Origin: Candidatus Nitrosopumilus sp. | GTDB taxonomy: Archaea; Thermoproteota; Nitrososphaeria; Nitrososphaerales; Nitrosopumilaceae | Reading direction: 5' to 3' | Assembly: GCF_028278985.1 (NCBI RefSeq) | Contig: NZ_JANQTA010000018.1 | Coordinates: 88,816-152,815, forward strand | DNA: 64,000 bases | Shown: piece by piece, positions 24,910 to 34,069 of the stretch | Numbering within the stretch: the stretch's first letter is position 1 | Layout: every line of letters starts with the position of its first letter | Made by a program: the position numbers and the translations under genes | Notes under the pieces: model-generated | The model's database searches: none | What the model was told of the DNA's origin: nothing | The model's input: the letters and a program-made list of their open reading frames with translations, nothing else

Positions 24910-25590
24910 GTGAAGGTTGGGGTTGTAGTTTTTCCTGGTAGTAATTGCGATCGTGATATGTATCATGTTTTAAAAGATGTATTCAAGCTTGACACTGAAT
25001 ACTATTGGCATGAAAAATCCTTGCCAAAAAATATTGATGCGATAGTTTTGCCTGGTGGCTTTTCATATGGAGATAGACTTCGTGCTGGAGTGATTGCTGC
25101 TCACAGTCCTATCATCAAAGATGTTCAAAAAATGGCAAAGAAAGGAATTCCGATTCTTGGCGTCTGTAATGGATTTCAAATTTTAGTTGAATCGGGCTTA
25201 TTGCCAGGTGTTTTGCTCAAAAATGAATCTCTGAATTTTATGTGTGAGTGGACTAATCTTGTGGTTGAAAATAACAATACTCCTTTTTCCAATCAATTTG
25301 AGATTGGTCAAAAAATCCCAATTCCAATAGCCAATGGTGAAGGACGGTATTACGTCGATGATGATACACTAAAAAAATTAAAGAAAAAAAATCAAATTGT
25401 TTTCCGATATGATGAAGTTGTAAATGGTTCCTCTCATAGAATTGCGGGTGTTTGCAATGAAGATGGTAATGTTGTTGGAATGATGCCTCATCCAGAGCGT
25501 GCTGTTGAATCTGAAATTAATCCAATTGATAACAAACCTTCAACTTTGATTTTTGAATCACTACTAGCAAAAATGGGTGTAAGCAATTGA
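24910..25590 (+). CDS. purQ: FGAM synthase glutaminase subunit PurQ
   Basis: A 226-residue class I glutamine amidotransferase with a GTG start. It contains the nucleophile elbow GVCNGFQ and the final catalytic His-Glu in MMPHPERA. It supplies ammonia to PurL. The next gene overlaps by 4 bases (TTGA), which indicates translational coupling with purL. Confidence 0.95.
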   Translation: MKVGVVVFPGSNCDRDMYHVLKDVFKLDTEYYWHEKSLPKNIDAIVLPGGFSYGDRLRAGVIAAHSPIIKDVQKMAKKGIPILGVCNGFQILVESGLLPGVLLKNESLNFMCEWTNLVVENNNTPFSNQFEIGQKIPIPIANGEGRYYVDDDTLKKLKKKNQIVFRYDEVVNGSSHRIAGVCNEDGNVVGMMPHPERAVESEINPIDNKPSTLIFESLLAKMGVSN

Positions 25591-27752
25591 GTTTAGAACC
25601 ACAAGAACTAGATGAACTAAAATCCAAAATTGGAAGAGATCCTACATCTACTGAATTACAAATAGTTGCAGCAGAATGGTCTGAACACTGTTCCTACAAA
25701 TCTTCTAAACGTCATCTGAAAATGCTCCCAATGAAGGGACCTCTAGTAATTACTGAAAAAGGATATGATTCAGGTGTCTTAGATGTTGGAGGTGGGTATG
25801 TGGTTACAGCTCATATTGAAAGCCATAATCACCCATCAGCTGTTGAACCCTATGGCGGTGCTGCAACTGGCGTTGGTGGGGTAATACGCGATATTTTATC
25901 CGCAGGTACAAGACCTATTGCAATTTTTGATGGATTACGATTTGGAGATATTGAAAAAGATCAACAAGCACGATGGCTTTTCAAAAATGCTGTGACTGGA
26001 ATTGCAGATTATGGAAATTGTTTGGGGATTCCTACCATAGGAGGAGAGGTAGAATTTGATCAATGTTATGAAAATTATGCTCTAGTGGATGTTGCAGCTG
26101 TTGGGTTTGGTAAAAAAGAAAATCTAATAAAAAATCATGCAAAAAAAGGTGACGTCGTAGTTCTGATGGGCGGTTCTACAGGTAGAGATGGAATTGGTGG
26201 TTCTCAATTTGCCTCTGATTCTTTAGAATCTGAAGACCGTTCTGCCGTTCAAATTCCAGACCCCTTTATTGAAAAACTAATCATTGAAGCAGTTCTTGAA
26301 GCACGAAATCAAAAACTCATTCATGCCATGAAAGACTTAGGTGGTGGAGGTTTATCATGTGCCATTTCTGAAACTGCTGATGCATTAGAAGTTGGAATTG
26401 AAATGGATGTGTCCAAAGTACATACTAGAGAATCTGATATGCATCCTGACGAAATCATGGTTTCTGAATCACAAGAGAGAATGTTAATTGTTACAACTAA
26501 AACAAAATTAAAAAAATTGCAGGATATTTGTAAGAAATTTAGAATTGGATGTTCTGTAATTGGTGTAGTAAAATCCGATAATCAAATGCATGTCAAAAAA
26601 GGAAAAAAGACATTTGCAAACCTTCCAACTGATGTAGTTGCAAATGCTACCTTGTTGAATTTACCTTCAAAAAAACCTGCATATCTTGAGAATATTGAAA
26701 AAGAAAAGAAATTCAAACCAATTTCCAATTATTCAAAAACTTTGTTAAAATTACTAGGTGCCCCAAATATTGCAAGTAAGATTTGGGTATATGGTCAATA
26801 TGATCATGAAGTTGGAATTAGAACTGTAGTTAAACCTGGACGAGATGCATCTGTTTTACGATTAGATAACGGAAAATTCCTTTCAGCAAAAATTGATGGA
26901 AATCCCAAACAATGTTACCTCAATCCAAGAGAAGGTGCAATTGGATGCTTTGAAGAAGCATGCAGAAATGTTGTATGCACTGGAGCCAAGCCAATTGGAA
27001 TGTTAGACCATCTTCAATTTGGAAATCCCAAAGACCCTGAAATATTTTGGACATTTCTTGAATCTCTTAAAGGACTCACTGATTTTGCCAAAGACTTCAA
27101 AATTCCTTGTGTTGGTGGCAAAGTCAGCCTATACAATGAAACTCCTGTAGGCCCAATCAAACCTACTCCTCTAATTGGAGTTTTAGGATTGATTGACAAA
27201 ACTCCTCTAATTCCTCAAAAAATCACTGATGGGGATTGTCTCATTTTAGTTGGTGATACAAAAGACGAAATGGGTGGTTCTGAATATTTTGAATACATTC
27301 ACAAATTTGTTGGTGGTAAATGTCCTGCAGTTGATTTCAAATCATCAAAAAATAATATGAAATCTGTTCTTGACTCAATAAAGAAAAAACTGCTAAAATC
27401 TGCTCATGATTGCTCTAAAGGTGGACTTGCAGTTGCAGTATCCGAATTATGTATGACAAATCAAATTGGATGTAAAGTATCATTAGAAAAAATCCCTGGC
27501 AAAAAATTAGATGTAGATAGATTATTGTTTTCAGAAAGCCATTCCCGATATCTTTTGACTGTGCAGAAAAAGAATCTCAAAAAACTAGAAGATATTCTAA
27601 AGAAAAACAAAACCGCATTCAAACAAATTGGTCAATTTTCAGGCGACTCTATTGTATTTTCTAAAGGAAACAAACCGATCATAGATCTAAGAGTTGATAA
27701 GGCACAAAAGACTTGGGTAAATTCGTTAAGGGATTTGGTACTGCATGGATGA
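25587..27752 (+). CDS. purL: FGAM synthase large subunit PurL
   Basis: A 721-residue protein of the small PurL type. Motifs include AAEWSEHCSYKSSKRHL near the N-terminus, ESHNHPSAVEPYGGAATG for the ATP site, and GGGGLSCAISE and DCSKGGLAVAVSE in the two repeated halves. It converts FGAR, glutamine-derived ammonia and ATP to FGAM. The TTG start overlaps purQ by 4 bases and purF starts 8 bases before its end. Confidence 0.95.
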   Translation: MSLEPQELDELKSKIGRDPTSTELQIVAAEWSEHCSYKSSKRHLKMLPMKGPLVITEKGYDSGVLDVGGGYVVTAHIESHNHPSAVEPYGGAATGVGGVIRDILSAGTRPIAIFDGLRFGDIEKDQQARWLFKNAVTGIADYGNCLGIPTIGGEVEFDQCYENYALVDVAAVGFGKKENLIKNHAKKGDVVVLMGGSTGRDGIGGSQFASDSLESEDRSAVQIPDPFIEKLIIEAVLEARNQKLIHAMKDLGGGGLSCAISETADALEVGIEMDVSKVHTRESDMHPDEIMVSESQERMLIVTTKTKLKKLQDICKKFRIGCSVIGVVKSDNQMHVKKGKKTFANLPTDVVANATLLNLPSKKPAYLENIEKEKKFKPISNYSKTLLKLLGAPNIASKIWVYGQYDHEVGIRTVVKPGRDASVLRLDNGKFLSAKIDGNPKQCYLNPREGAIGCFEEACRNVVCTGAKPIGMLDHLQFGNPKDPEIFWTFLESLKGLTDFAKDFKIPCVGGKVSLYNETPVGPIKPTPLIGVLGLIDKTPLIPQKITDGDCLILVGDTKDEMGGSEYFEYIHKFVGGKCPAVDFKSSKNNMKSVLDSIKKKLLKSAHDCSKGGLAVAVSELCMTNQIGCKVSLEKIPGKKLDVDRLLFSESHSRYLLTVQKKNLKKLEDILKKNKTAFKQIGQFSGDSIVFSKGNKPIIDLRVDKAQKTWVNSLRDLVLHG

Positions 27753-29190
27753 TAGACCTAAGGAAAACTGTGGTGTAGTTGGAATTTACAGTTTATCTGG
27801 AAAAAATGTCATACCTATGGTATTTGATGCATTACGTGCTTTACAACATAGAGGACAAGAAGCTTGGGGTTTTGCTGTTCCAAACAAACCCCCATTTAAG
27901 AGAGTAGGACTGGTTTCTCACTCTTCATCAGATTTTAAAAAATTAGCAAAAGAATACGAATCCTCATGTGTAATTGGACATGTGAGATACTCTACTATGG
28001 GAACAAGTACTTTAGATAATGCACAGCCTCTTAAGGTCAAAGACCTATGTGTTGCACACAATGGAACAATTGCAAACGCTCAAGAATTATCTAATTTAGT
28101 TGGAGGTTGCTCATTTACTCCTCAAAACGCAAGTGATACTTTGGTTGCAGCTGAGCGTCTAGTTTCATTAATTTCTGAAAATGGAGAAATGGGAAAAGCC
28201 CTTTCAATTTTGAAAAATGAAATGGCAGGCTCTTATTGTTTTACTTTCATCTCTGATGATCATTCTGTTTATGCTGCTCGTGATCCTAAGGGATTTCGCC
28301 CAATGGTTTTAGGACATAAAGAATCTGATAATACTTACATTGTAACTTCTGAATCTTCTGCAGTTACTGCAGTCGGTGCAACATTACAACGAGATGTTGT
28401 TCCAGGAGAATTAATCAAACTTAGTCAATCTGGTTTAGAAACTGAAAAATTCTCTGATGATCCTTCACGTGCACATTGTTCTTTTGAATTCACCTACTTT
28501 GCACATCCTTCTAGTAATATGGAGGGACATAACATCTACATCTCAAGAAAACGAATTGGAGAATTTATGGCAAGAAAATTCCCTCTCAAAGATGCTGACT
28601 TGGTAATTCCTGTACCTGATTCTGCAAGACCTGCAGCATTAGGATATGCCCAGGAACTTGGAATTTCATTTGATGAGGGATTGCTAAAAGATAGATACAG
28701 TAAGAAAGGTCCTTTGCGTAGTTTCATTGAACCTCACCAAAGTGATCGAGTAGACATTAATCGTTGGATTATCCCAATTACTGAAATTATCAAAGACAAA
28801 CATGTTGTGGTGATTGATGATAGTCTTGTTAGGGGAACGAGTTCAAAGGCAATCATCAAAGCCCTACGTAGAGCAGGCGCCAAAAAAATTAGCATGCTAA
28901 TTACATATCCCCAAATCAATTATCCTTGCTATGCTGGAATTGATTTTCCTTCACAAGAAGAACTTGCAACATATGTCAATGGAAAAACAATGACTCATGA
29001 TGAAATTACTGAAATGGTTAGACAAAGTATCGGTGTTGACTTTTTGGGATATAATGATGCTGAGAATTTAGCTAATGCAGTTGGCATGCCAAAAGATTCT
29101 ATGTGTTTTACTTGCTCTTCTGGAAATTATGAATCTCTAGGCATAAAGCCTGATTTTACAAAGCGTGAGCAGGTAAAGGCAACTAACTAG
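27745..29190 (+). CDS. purF: Amidophosphoribosyltransferase PurF
   Basis: A 481-residue enzyme for the first step of purine synthesis. An 8-residue leader (MDDRPKEN) precedes the Cys of CGVVGIYS, which would become the N-terminal nucleophile after processing. The PRPP site is VVVIDDSLVRGTSSKA. Cysteines near the end (MCFTCSSG) fit the iron-sulphur type of PurF. The overlapping starts show purQ-purL-purF are one operon. Confidence 0.95.
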   Translation: MDDRPKENCGVVGIYSLSGKNVIPMVFDALRALQHRGQEAWGFAVPNKPPFKRVGLVSHSSSDFKKLAKEYESSCVIGHVRYSTMGTSTLDNAQPLKVKDLCVAHNGTIANAQELSNLVGGCSFTPQNASDTLVAAERLVSLISENGEMGKALSILKNEMAGSYCFTFISDDHSVYAARDPKGFRPMVLGHKESDNTYIVTSESSAVTAVGATLQRDVVPGELIKLSQSGLETEKFSDDPSRAHCSFEFTYFAHPSSNMEGHNIYISRKRIGEFMARKFPLKDADLVIPVPDSARPAALGYAQELGISFDEGLLKDRYSKKGPLRSFIEPHQSDRVDINRWIIPITEIIKDKHVVVIDDSLVRGTSSKAIIKALRRAGAKKISMLITYPQINYPCYAGIDFPSQEELATYVNGKTMTHDEITEMVRQSIGVDFLGYNDAENLANAVGMPKDSMCFTCSSGNYESLGIKPDFTKREQVKATN

Positions 29191-29232
29191 AATCAATTTA
29201 GAGATTTGATTAAATATGGTTTGGAGTGATTT

Positions 29233-29517
29233 TTGTTAATGCAAGCAATTTGGAATGATGTAGTAATTGCTGAAAGTGATGATACTGTTGTAGTTGAGGG
29301 TAATCACTATTTTCCAATTGATTCAATCAAAAAAGAATATTTTCAAAAAACAGACTTGACTTCATTTTGTGGTTGGAAAGGAATGGCTAATTACTATTCT
29401 GTAACCGTTAATGGTAAAACAAACAAAGATTGTGCATGGTATTATGCAGAACCAAATGATGCTGCCATGAAAATTAAAGGAATGGTTGCATTTTGGAATG
29501 GTGTTAAAGTAGAATAA
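29233..29517 (+). CDS. DUF427 family protein
   Basis: About 92-94 residues, with a TTG at 29233 or an ATG at 29239 (MQAIWNDVVIAES). The pattern AIWNDVVIAESDDTVVVEGNHYFP, then CGWKGMANYYSV and CAWYYAEP is the DUF427 fold. The biochemical role of the family is not established. It follows purF by 42 bases on the same strand. Confidence 0.8.
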   Translation: MLMQAIWNDVVIAESDDTVVVEGNHYFPIDSIKKEYFQKTDLTSFCGWKGMANYYSVTVNGKTNKDCAWYYAEPNDAAMKIKGMVAFWNGVKVE

Positions 29518-29519
29518 TT

Positions 29520-30062
29520 TTAGTTGGGAATCTTTACTTTGAATTCAAAATGGTCTTCATCTGATACAAATTCACTAGTAGGATATTTTGCATCATTGAA
29601 CATTTTGAAATAAATCTGTCCGTTTACATAGAGCCAATTATACCCCATGTCACTGTTTGCACACACTAACGTTCTAAATTCTTCCTTATCATCAAAGTAA
29701 AGATGATGTCCATTTTGTTTGAACCATCCTAACATGGTATCTGTCATTTCTTCAAATTTTAGCATTGGAGAAAATAACTGCATACAAGAAACTGTTGGTT
29801 GGTATTTTTCATTAACCCATTCGTCTAAATCTGATTTTGAAAATCTATTGTAGAGTTTCTTAATTTCTCCTCTCTGAATAATCATATCTTGTCGTTTGAA
29901 ACACTTATTGAGAACATCGAGGTTATTTACAATAATATTTTCAGCTGCCTTTGATGGAGAGATGTTGTTTTCTTTTGCAATTGCTCTGATGGCATCTGCA
30001 TGCTCTTTTGTAAAACGTAAACTGATTACTTCGTCTTTGGTCTTGCTTAGCGTTTTACTCAT
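29520..30062 (-). CDS. Protein with N-terminal ribbon-helix-helix-like segment
   Basis: A 180-residue protein. DEVISLRFTKEHADAIRAIAKENNISPSKAAENIIVNNL (split here into strand and two helices) resembles an RHH DNA-binding unit at residues 10-50. The remaining about 130 residues are alpha/beta with many aromatic residues (WFKQNGHHLYFDD, NWLYVNGQIYF) and could bind a ligand. The family is not recognised. It abuts the DUF427 gene tail to tail. Confidence 0.6.
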   Translation of the reverse strand: MSKTLSKTKDEVISLRFTKEHADAIRAIAKENNISPSKAAENIIVNNLDVLNKCFKRQDMIIQRGEIKKLYNRFSKSDLDEWVNEKYQPTVSCMQLFSPMLKFEEMTDTMLGWFKQNGHHLYFDDKEEFRTLVCANSDMGYNWLYVNGQIYFKMFNDAKYPTSEFVSDEDHFEFKVKIPN

Positions 30063-30161
30063 AGTGGTAACTTGTTGGTTTTTTTAATAAATTTACTTGT
30101 GTCTTATTTGAAAATCACATCTGTAACTAAAGCTTACAATTAGAACATCCTTTAAATTGCA

Positions 30162-30401
30162 TTGCAGAGCACTCAGGGTATGGGGATAGGCACGGCAATT
30201 GAAAAAATTGAGACCAGTAATCGTGGCATTGACATGCTTTTAGAGACCATAAATGAACAACTAGATGAAATTTCTCAGGATCCTCGAATGGAAAATCTGA
30301 CTGGTGATTTGAAGGATTTGTTTGAATCCTATTTGCTTACTTGGCGAAAAAATAACTCTGAAATTTTGACATTAATTAAATCCGGAGATTCTATTGCCTA
30401 A
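30162..30401 (+). CDS. Small helical protein (73-79 aa)
   Basis: The ORF starts with a TTG at 30162, with an ATG (MGIGTAIEKIETS) six codons later. It is helical and acidic. Its stop overlaps the next gene by 8 bases, so the two are coupled. No family recognised. Confidence 0.5.
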   Translation: MQSTQGMGIGTAIEKIETSNRGIDMLLETINEQLDEISQDPRMENLTGDLKDLFESYLLTWRKNNSEILTLIKSGDSIA

Positions 30402-30501
30402 CCCGAAAACTTGTAGATATTGCAAAAAGAATTACACTAATCGTGCTAGTGATTTTTGTTCAGTAGATTGTGCTCTTGATTTTATGGTATTGAAAAACTA
30501 G
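30394..30501 (+). CDS. Tiny Cys4 zinc-finger protein (35 aa)
   Basis: Not in the ORF track. A TTG start gives PNPKTCRYCKKNYTNRASDF followed by CSVDCALDFMVLKN. The C-x2-C and C-x3-C pairs can bind one zinc in a treble-clef or MYM/FCS-like finger. It overlaps the preceding small gene by 8 bases and ends one base before a convergent stop. It may act as a subunit of its coupled neighbour. Confidence 0.6.
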   Translation: MPNPKTCRYCKKNYTNRASDFCSVDCALDFMVLKN

Positions 30502-30915
30502 TTATTTCTGAGTTGAATTCTCTTGAATTTTAATTGGAATTGTCTTACTTTCTGTCAAAATACTCCATGACCTAAACATTACTCCTTGAACGGTACTGCA
30601 GTCTGAAGCACATTTGGACATATCAAATTCATTTTCCGGAAAATTCTTTTTGATATTGGATTTCTTTCTTGAAAACATGTATCCTAACAATTTTCTCAAT
30701 CCTTTACTTCCTCCATATGCTGTGTTTGGTGTGACAAACCATGACATTTCTAGCCCTTCATATCCTTGAGGAAAAATCTTCTTTTTGAATTCCTTTCCTT
30801 CTTCTGAATAATGCCCAATGATTGTAATTTTACCCTTAACCAATTTGTTGACCCATTTAGCATAAGAAGTACAAGATGAACAAAGATCATCATAAATTAA
30901 GACTGGGAAGTTCAT
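30502..30915 (-). CDS. DCC-family (DUF393) thiol protein
   Basis: 137 residues from the ATG at 30915 (codon 6). A TATA-like CTATATACATC about 27 bases upstream supports this start. PVLIYDDLCSSC is the DxxCxxC motif of the DCC family, thioredoxin-like proteins of unknown substrate. DCC proteins are often encoded beside HTTM membrane proteins, as here with 31087. There are two further cysteines in SKCASDCS. Confidence 0.78.
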   Translation of the reverse strand: MNFPVLIYDDLCSSCTSYAKWVNKLVKGKITIIGHYSEEGKEFKKKIFPQGYEGLEMSWFVTPNTAYGGSKGLRKLLGYMFSRKKSNIKKNFPENEFDMSKCASDCSTVQGVMFRSWSILTESKTIPIKIQENSTQK

Positions 30916-31086
30916 ACCTAAATTACGCAATTCTGATGTATATAGTATTCAGTTTAATTATTAAAATTCGTGCATGTAATTACGGAACATACTCTATTGC
31001 CTCCAAACTAGAATAAATTTTTGTAATCCTGTCTGTATTTTTTTGAATGACGTTGAAGTAAAATAATTGATTATTTTAGTTGGTTC

Positions 31087-32433
31087 ATGACTGCTATCAA
31101 ATCAGTACTAGTTCAAAAATTAGTTGAGCCTAGAAACATCTCCATTCTAGTTTATTTTCGCATAATTTTTGGTGCGATAATGATTTGGGAGGTCTTTAGA
31201 TATTTTGACCATGATTGGATTGCAGATTATTGGATAGACCCTGTTTTTCATTTTACATATTATGGGTTTGATTGGGTAAAACCCCTTCCTGGAGATTTAA
31301 TGTATGTTCATTTTATCGTAATGGGTATTGCTGCAGCTTGCATGATGATTGGATTTCAATATAGGATTGCAAGTGTTGCATTTTTTGTTCTCTTTTCTTG
31401 GATGTTTCTTGCAGAACAGACTAGGTATCTTAATCACTTTTACTTGGTCTGTTTGGTTAGTTTTGTTTTGATGTTTGTTCCTGCAAATCGTGCATTGTCA
31501 GTTGATAGTATATTGAACAAAAAAATACGGACAAATTATGTACCTGGTTGGTCATTGTGGGCCCTTCGTTGCCAAGTTGGAGTTCCATATTTTTTTGGTG
31601 GTATAGCAAAAATTAATGAAGATTGGCTTAGAGCTGAGCCGCTAAGATCTTGGTTATCTGAACGTGCAGACACTTTTCCTCTTTTAGGTCAGTATTTTAC
31701 TGAAGAATGGTTTGTCTATCTTTTTTCCTACGGTTCACTTTTTGTAGATTTGTTTGCTGTTGTCTTTTTGCTATGGAGAAAAACTAGAATTCCAATGTAT
31801 GTGATTCTTGTATCTTTTCATCTCATTAATTTTCAGCTTTTCAACATTGGTATTTTCCCTTGGTTTATGATCTTTGCAACACTGATATTTTTTGAGCCTG
31901 ATTGGCCTCAAAAACTAACTCGATTTAAGATTCCACAAAAACCTCCATTTTCAATTAGTTCATTAACAAAAAATCAAAAAATCATTGTAAGCCTATTTTG
32001 CATCTTTTTGATTTTCAATTTTGCAATGCCGTTAAGACACTTTGCATATCCTGGAGAAGTCAATTGGACTGAAGAAGGACATAATTTTTCATGGCACATG
32101 AAATTACGAGATAAAGATACGATGTATGTGGAGTTTATTGCAGTAGACCCTGTAACTGATGAAGAATGGTATATTGATCCTCATGATGAACTCAGTGATA
32201 GACAAGTATCAAAAATGTCTAAACGGCCTGATATGGTTTTACAATATGCACATTTTCTTGCAGACCAATTTAGAAATGATGGTTATCCTGAAATTGAAAT
32301 TTATGCTGATGTTGAAATTTTACTAAATGATAGACCTCCACAATATTTGATTGATCCTAATGTCGATTTGGCAAAACAACCAATAACAATTGCGCCAAAG
32401 TCTTGGATTGTTCCATTGGAAAATCATTCTTAA
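31087..32433 (+). CDS. HTTM membrane protein, vitamin K-dependent gamma-carboxylase-like
   Basis: A 448-residue protein with about eight hydrophobic segments in the first 310 residues, then a soluble extracytoplasmic part. RIIFGAIMIWEVFRYF, the RYLNHFYLVCLVSF region and VGVPYFFGGIAKINEDWL match the HTTM/GGCX family. In human GGCX the active base is a Lys in the corresponding segment, and a Lys is present in IAKINEDW. GGCX uses reduced vitamin K to carboxylate Glu. Since this lineage makes menaquinone, a quinol-dependent enzyme is possible, but carboxylase activity is unproven. Divergent from the DCC gene. Confidence 0.82.
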   Translation: MTAIKSVLVQKLVEPRNISILVYFRIIFGAIMIWEVFRYFDHDWIADYWIDPVFHFTYYGFDWVKPLPGDLMYVHFIVMGIAAACMMIGFQYRIASVAFFVLFSWMFLAEQTRYLNHFYLVCLVSFVLMFVPANRALSVDSILNKKIRTNYVPGWSLWALRCQVGVPYFFGGIAKINEDWLRAEPLRSWLSERADTFPLLGQYFTEEWFVYLFSYGSLFVDLFAVVFLLWRKTRIPMYVILVSFHLINFQLFNIGIFPWFMIFATLIFFEPDWPQKLTRFKIPQKPPFSISSLTKNQKIIVSLFCIFLIFNFAMPLRHFAYPGEVNWTEEGHNFSWHMKLRDKDTMYVEFIAVDPVTDEEWYIDPHDELSDRQVSKMSKRPDMVLQYAHFLADQFRNDGYPEIEIYADVEILLNDRPPQYLIDPNVDLAKQPITIAPKSWIVPLENHS

Positions 32434-32457
32434 TAATCAGCGTCACTCATTATTCCT

Positions 32458-32844
32458 GTGAATCAATACACTATCCTAATTGGTATTGGTGTTGGGGCAA
32501 TTGGAATCATGGCTGTGATCTTTGGCATGGATATTATGAAATTGTCTGTATCAACACAGGATTATGATATCTTTGTGGACCCAATTTTAGACAAACAAAG
32601 CCTCTTTGTTATGGGTCGGGTGACAATTCAAAATACTGGTTCCGAACCACTGACAAATGTTCGTGTTAACTTTGGTTCTGGTGATACCTTGGATTTGGGA
32701 ACTCTCAAAGTAGGACAAAAGATCATTGTTTCTCCTCCCCCTGAAAACCCTATGGAGTTTGTAATGATTAGTGCTGACAATGATGTCTTTGTTAACAAGG
32801 CATATCGTGAAATGCCAAAAATGGTTGGTATGATGGGATCCTAG
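32458..32844 (+). CDS. Membrane-anchored protein with extracellular beta domain
   Basis: 128 residues with a GTG start. One hydrophobic helix (residues 5-26) anchors the protein, followed by a beta-sandwich-like domain (DPILDKQSLFVMGRVTIQNTG...VRVNFGSGDTLDLG). The domain resembles FxLYD/CARDB-like adhesion modules. It follows the HTTM gene by 24 bases, so it could be a partner or substrate. No family assigned. Confidence 0.6.
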   Translation: MNQYTILIGIGVGAIGIMAVIFGMDIMKLSVSTQDYDIFVDPILDKQSLFVMGRVTIQNTGSEPLTNVRVNFGSGDTLDLGTLKVGQKIIVSPPPENPMEFVMISADNDVFVNKAYREMPKMVGMMGS

Positions 32845-32883
32845 CCCTAGCAGTTAAATTTAATCACGCTCAACAAACTCTGA

Positions 32884-33708
32884 TTGGAATTTCTAACTAG
32901 TGGAAAGGTAAAAGATCTCTATAATGCAGATGAGAATACATTACTTTTCAAATTCTCTGATCGTGTATCAGCTTATGATGTAAAATTCAAACAAGATATT
33001 CCTAGAAAAGGAGAGATTTTGTGCAAGTTTGCTGAATTTTGGTTCAATGAACTAGATGTTCCAAATCATTTTGTAAAAAGAGAATCAGATAATGAAATTC
33101 TAGTTAAAAAAATGAAAATGCTTCCTATAGAATGTGTGGTTCGAGGCTATTTCTATGGTAGTTACATTAGCAGATGGAAGAAAGGTGAGGTTACAATTCC
33201 TGAAGGAACTAACACTACTATGGCAGCTAAACTTCCTACTCCGATATTTGACCCTACTACAAAATCTGAACATGATATTCCTATTGACAAATCAAAAGCA
33301 CTTGAAATGAAACTTGTTACTGAAGAACAATATGACTGGTTAGAAAAAACTTCTATTGAAATTTACAAGAAAATGTTTTCTATAGCTGATTCTGTTGGAT
33401 TTATTCTGGCTGATTTGAAATTAGAATTTGGAATTTTAGATGGCCAAATCACATTAGGTGATTCAATAGGACCTGATGAGTATCGCTTGTGGCCAAAAGA
33501 TACTTTTGAAGTTGGAAAAATTCAAGAAGCATACGACAAACAACTACTACGTGACTGGTTGACTGCAAATGGATATCAAAAACAATTTGATGATGCTAGG
33601 GATGCAGGACAAGAACCTGTTGCACCCACTATCCCTGATGAAATTGTTTCAAAGATGACGCAACGATATGTTACTGCTTTTGAGAAACTCACTGGTAACT
33701 CTCTGTGA
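32884..33708 (+). CDS. purC: SAICAR synthetase PurC
   Basis: A 274-residue enzyme joining aspartate to CAIR in purine synthesis. It has a TTG start (MEFLTSGKVKDLYNADE). GKVKDLY, then ECVVRGYFYGSY, LILADLKLEFG-like FILADLKLEFG and DSIGPDEYRLW are family motifs. Length is normal. It lies 39 bases after the membrane-anchored protein gene and is separate from the other pur genes. Confidence 0.94.
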   Translation: MEFLTSGKVKDLYNADENTLLFKFSDRVSAYDVKFKQDIPRKGEILCKFAEFWFNELDVPNHFVKRESDNEILVKKMKMLPIECVVRGYFYGSYISRWKKGEVTIPEGTNTTMAAKLPTPIFDPTTKSEHDIPIDKSKALEMKLVTEEQYDWLEKTSIEIYKKMFSIADSVGFILADLKLEFGILDGQITLGDSIGPDEYRLWPKDTFEVGKIQEAYDKQLLRDWLTANGYQKQFDDARDAGQEPVAPTIPDEIVSKMTQRYVTAFEKLTGNSL

Positions 33709-33886
33709 TTGATTCATTGTTGACTCGAAGCTAACTTTCAACTCGAATTCTATTTTTGAATATTTGTGAATATCTACCTGTTTAGGGTATTTTGGCAACC
33801 AAACATCCCAGAGCTCCCCTTTTTTGATATTTTACAAAAAATCTAATACCATTACAATATAATTTCTATCTATACTATATTCATTG

Positions 33887-33962
33887 TAGTGCTATCAATA
33901 ATACTAGTTAAACTACAAAATATTTGATAGTGGTTACAATGAATTTAGTAGTGGTATCAATA
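33887..33962. promoter_or_regulatory. Three phased copies of TAGTGNTATCAATA-type repeats
   Basis: TAGTGCTATCAATA (33887), TAGTGGTTACAATG (33928) and TAGTGGTATCAATA (33949) are near-identical direct repeats, 41 and 21 bases apart, about four and two helix turns. They overlap further TATTCATTGTA (33878) and inverted TACAATGAAT (33935) copies. A further TATTCATTGTA runs into the ATG of the wHTH gene at 34070. They lie in a 361-base gap with no gene. Cooperative regulator binding is likely, perhaps by that wHTH protein. Confidence 0.55.
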
Positions 33963-34069
33963 TTCATTAAAACGCTATGAAATTATTGGAAATAAAAAAA
34001 AATTGATGCGATTAGACAAAAAAATATGATACGAGGATCTTTTAGATCATACTGAAATGTATTCATTGT

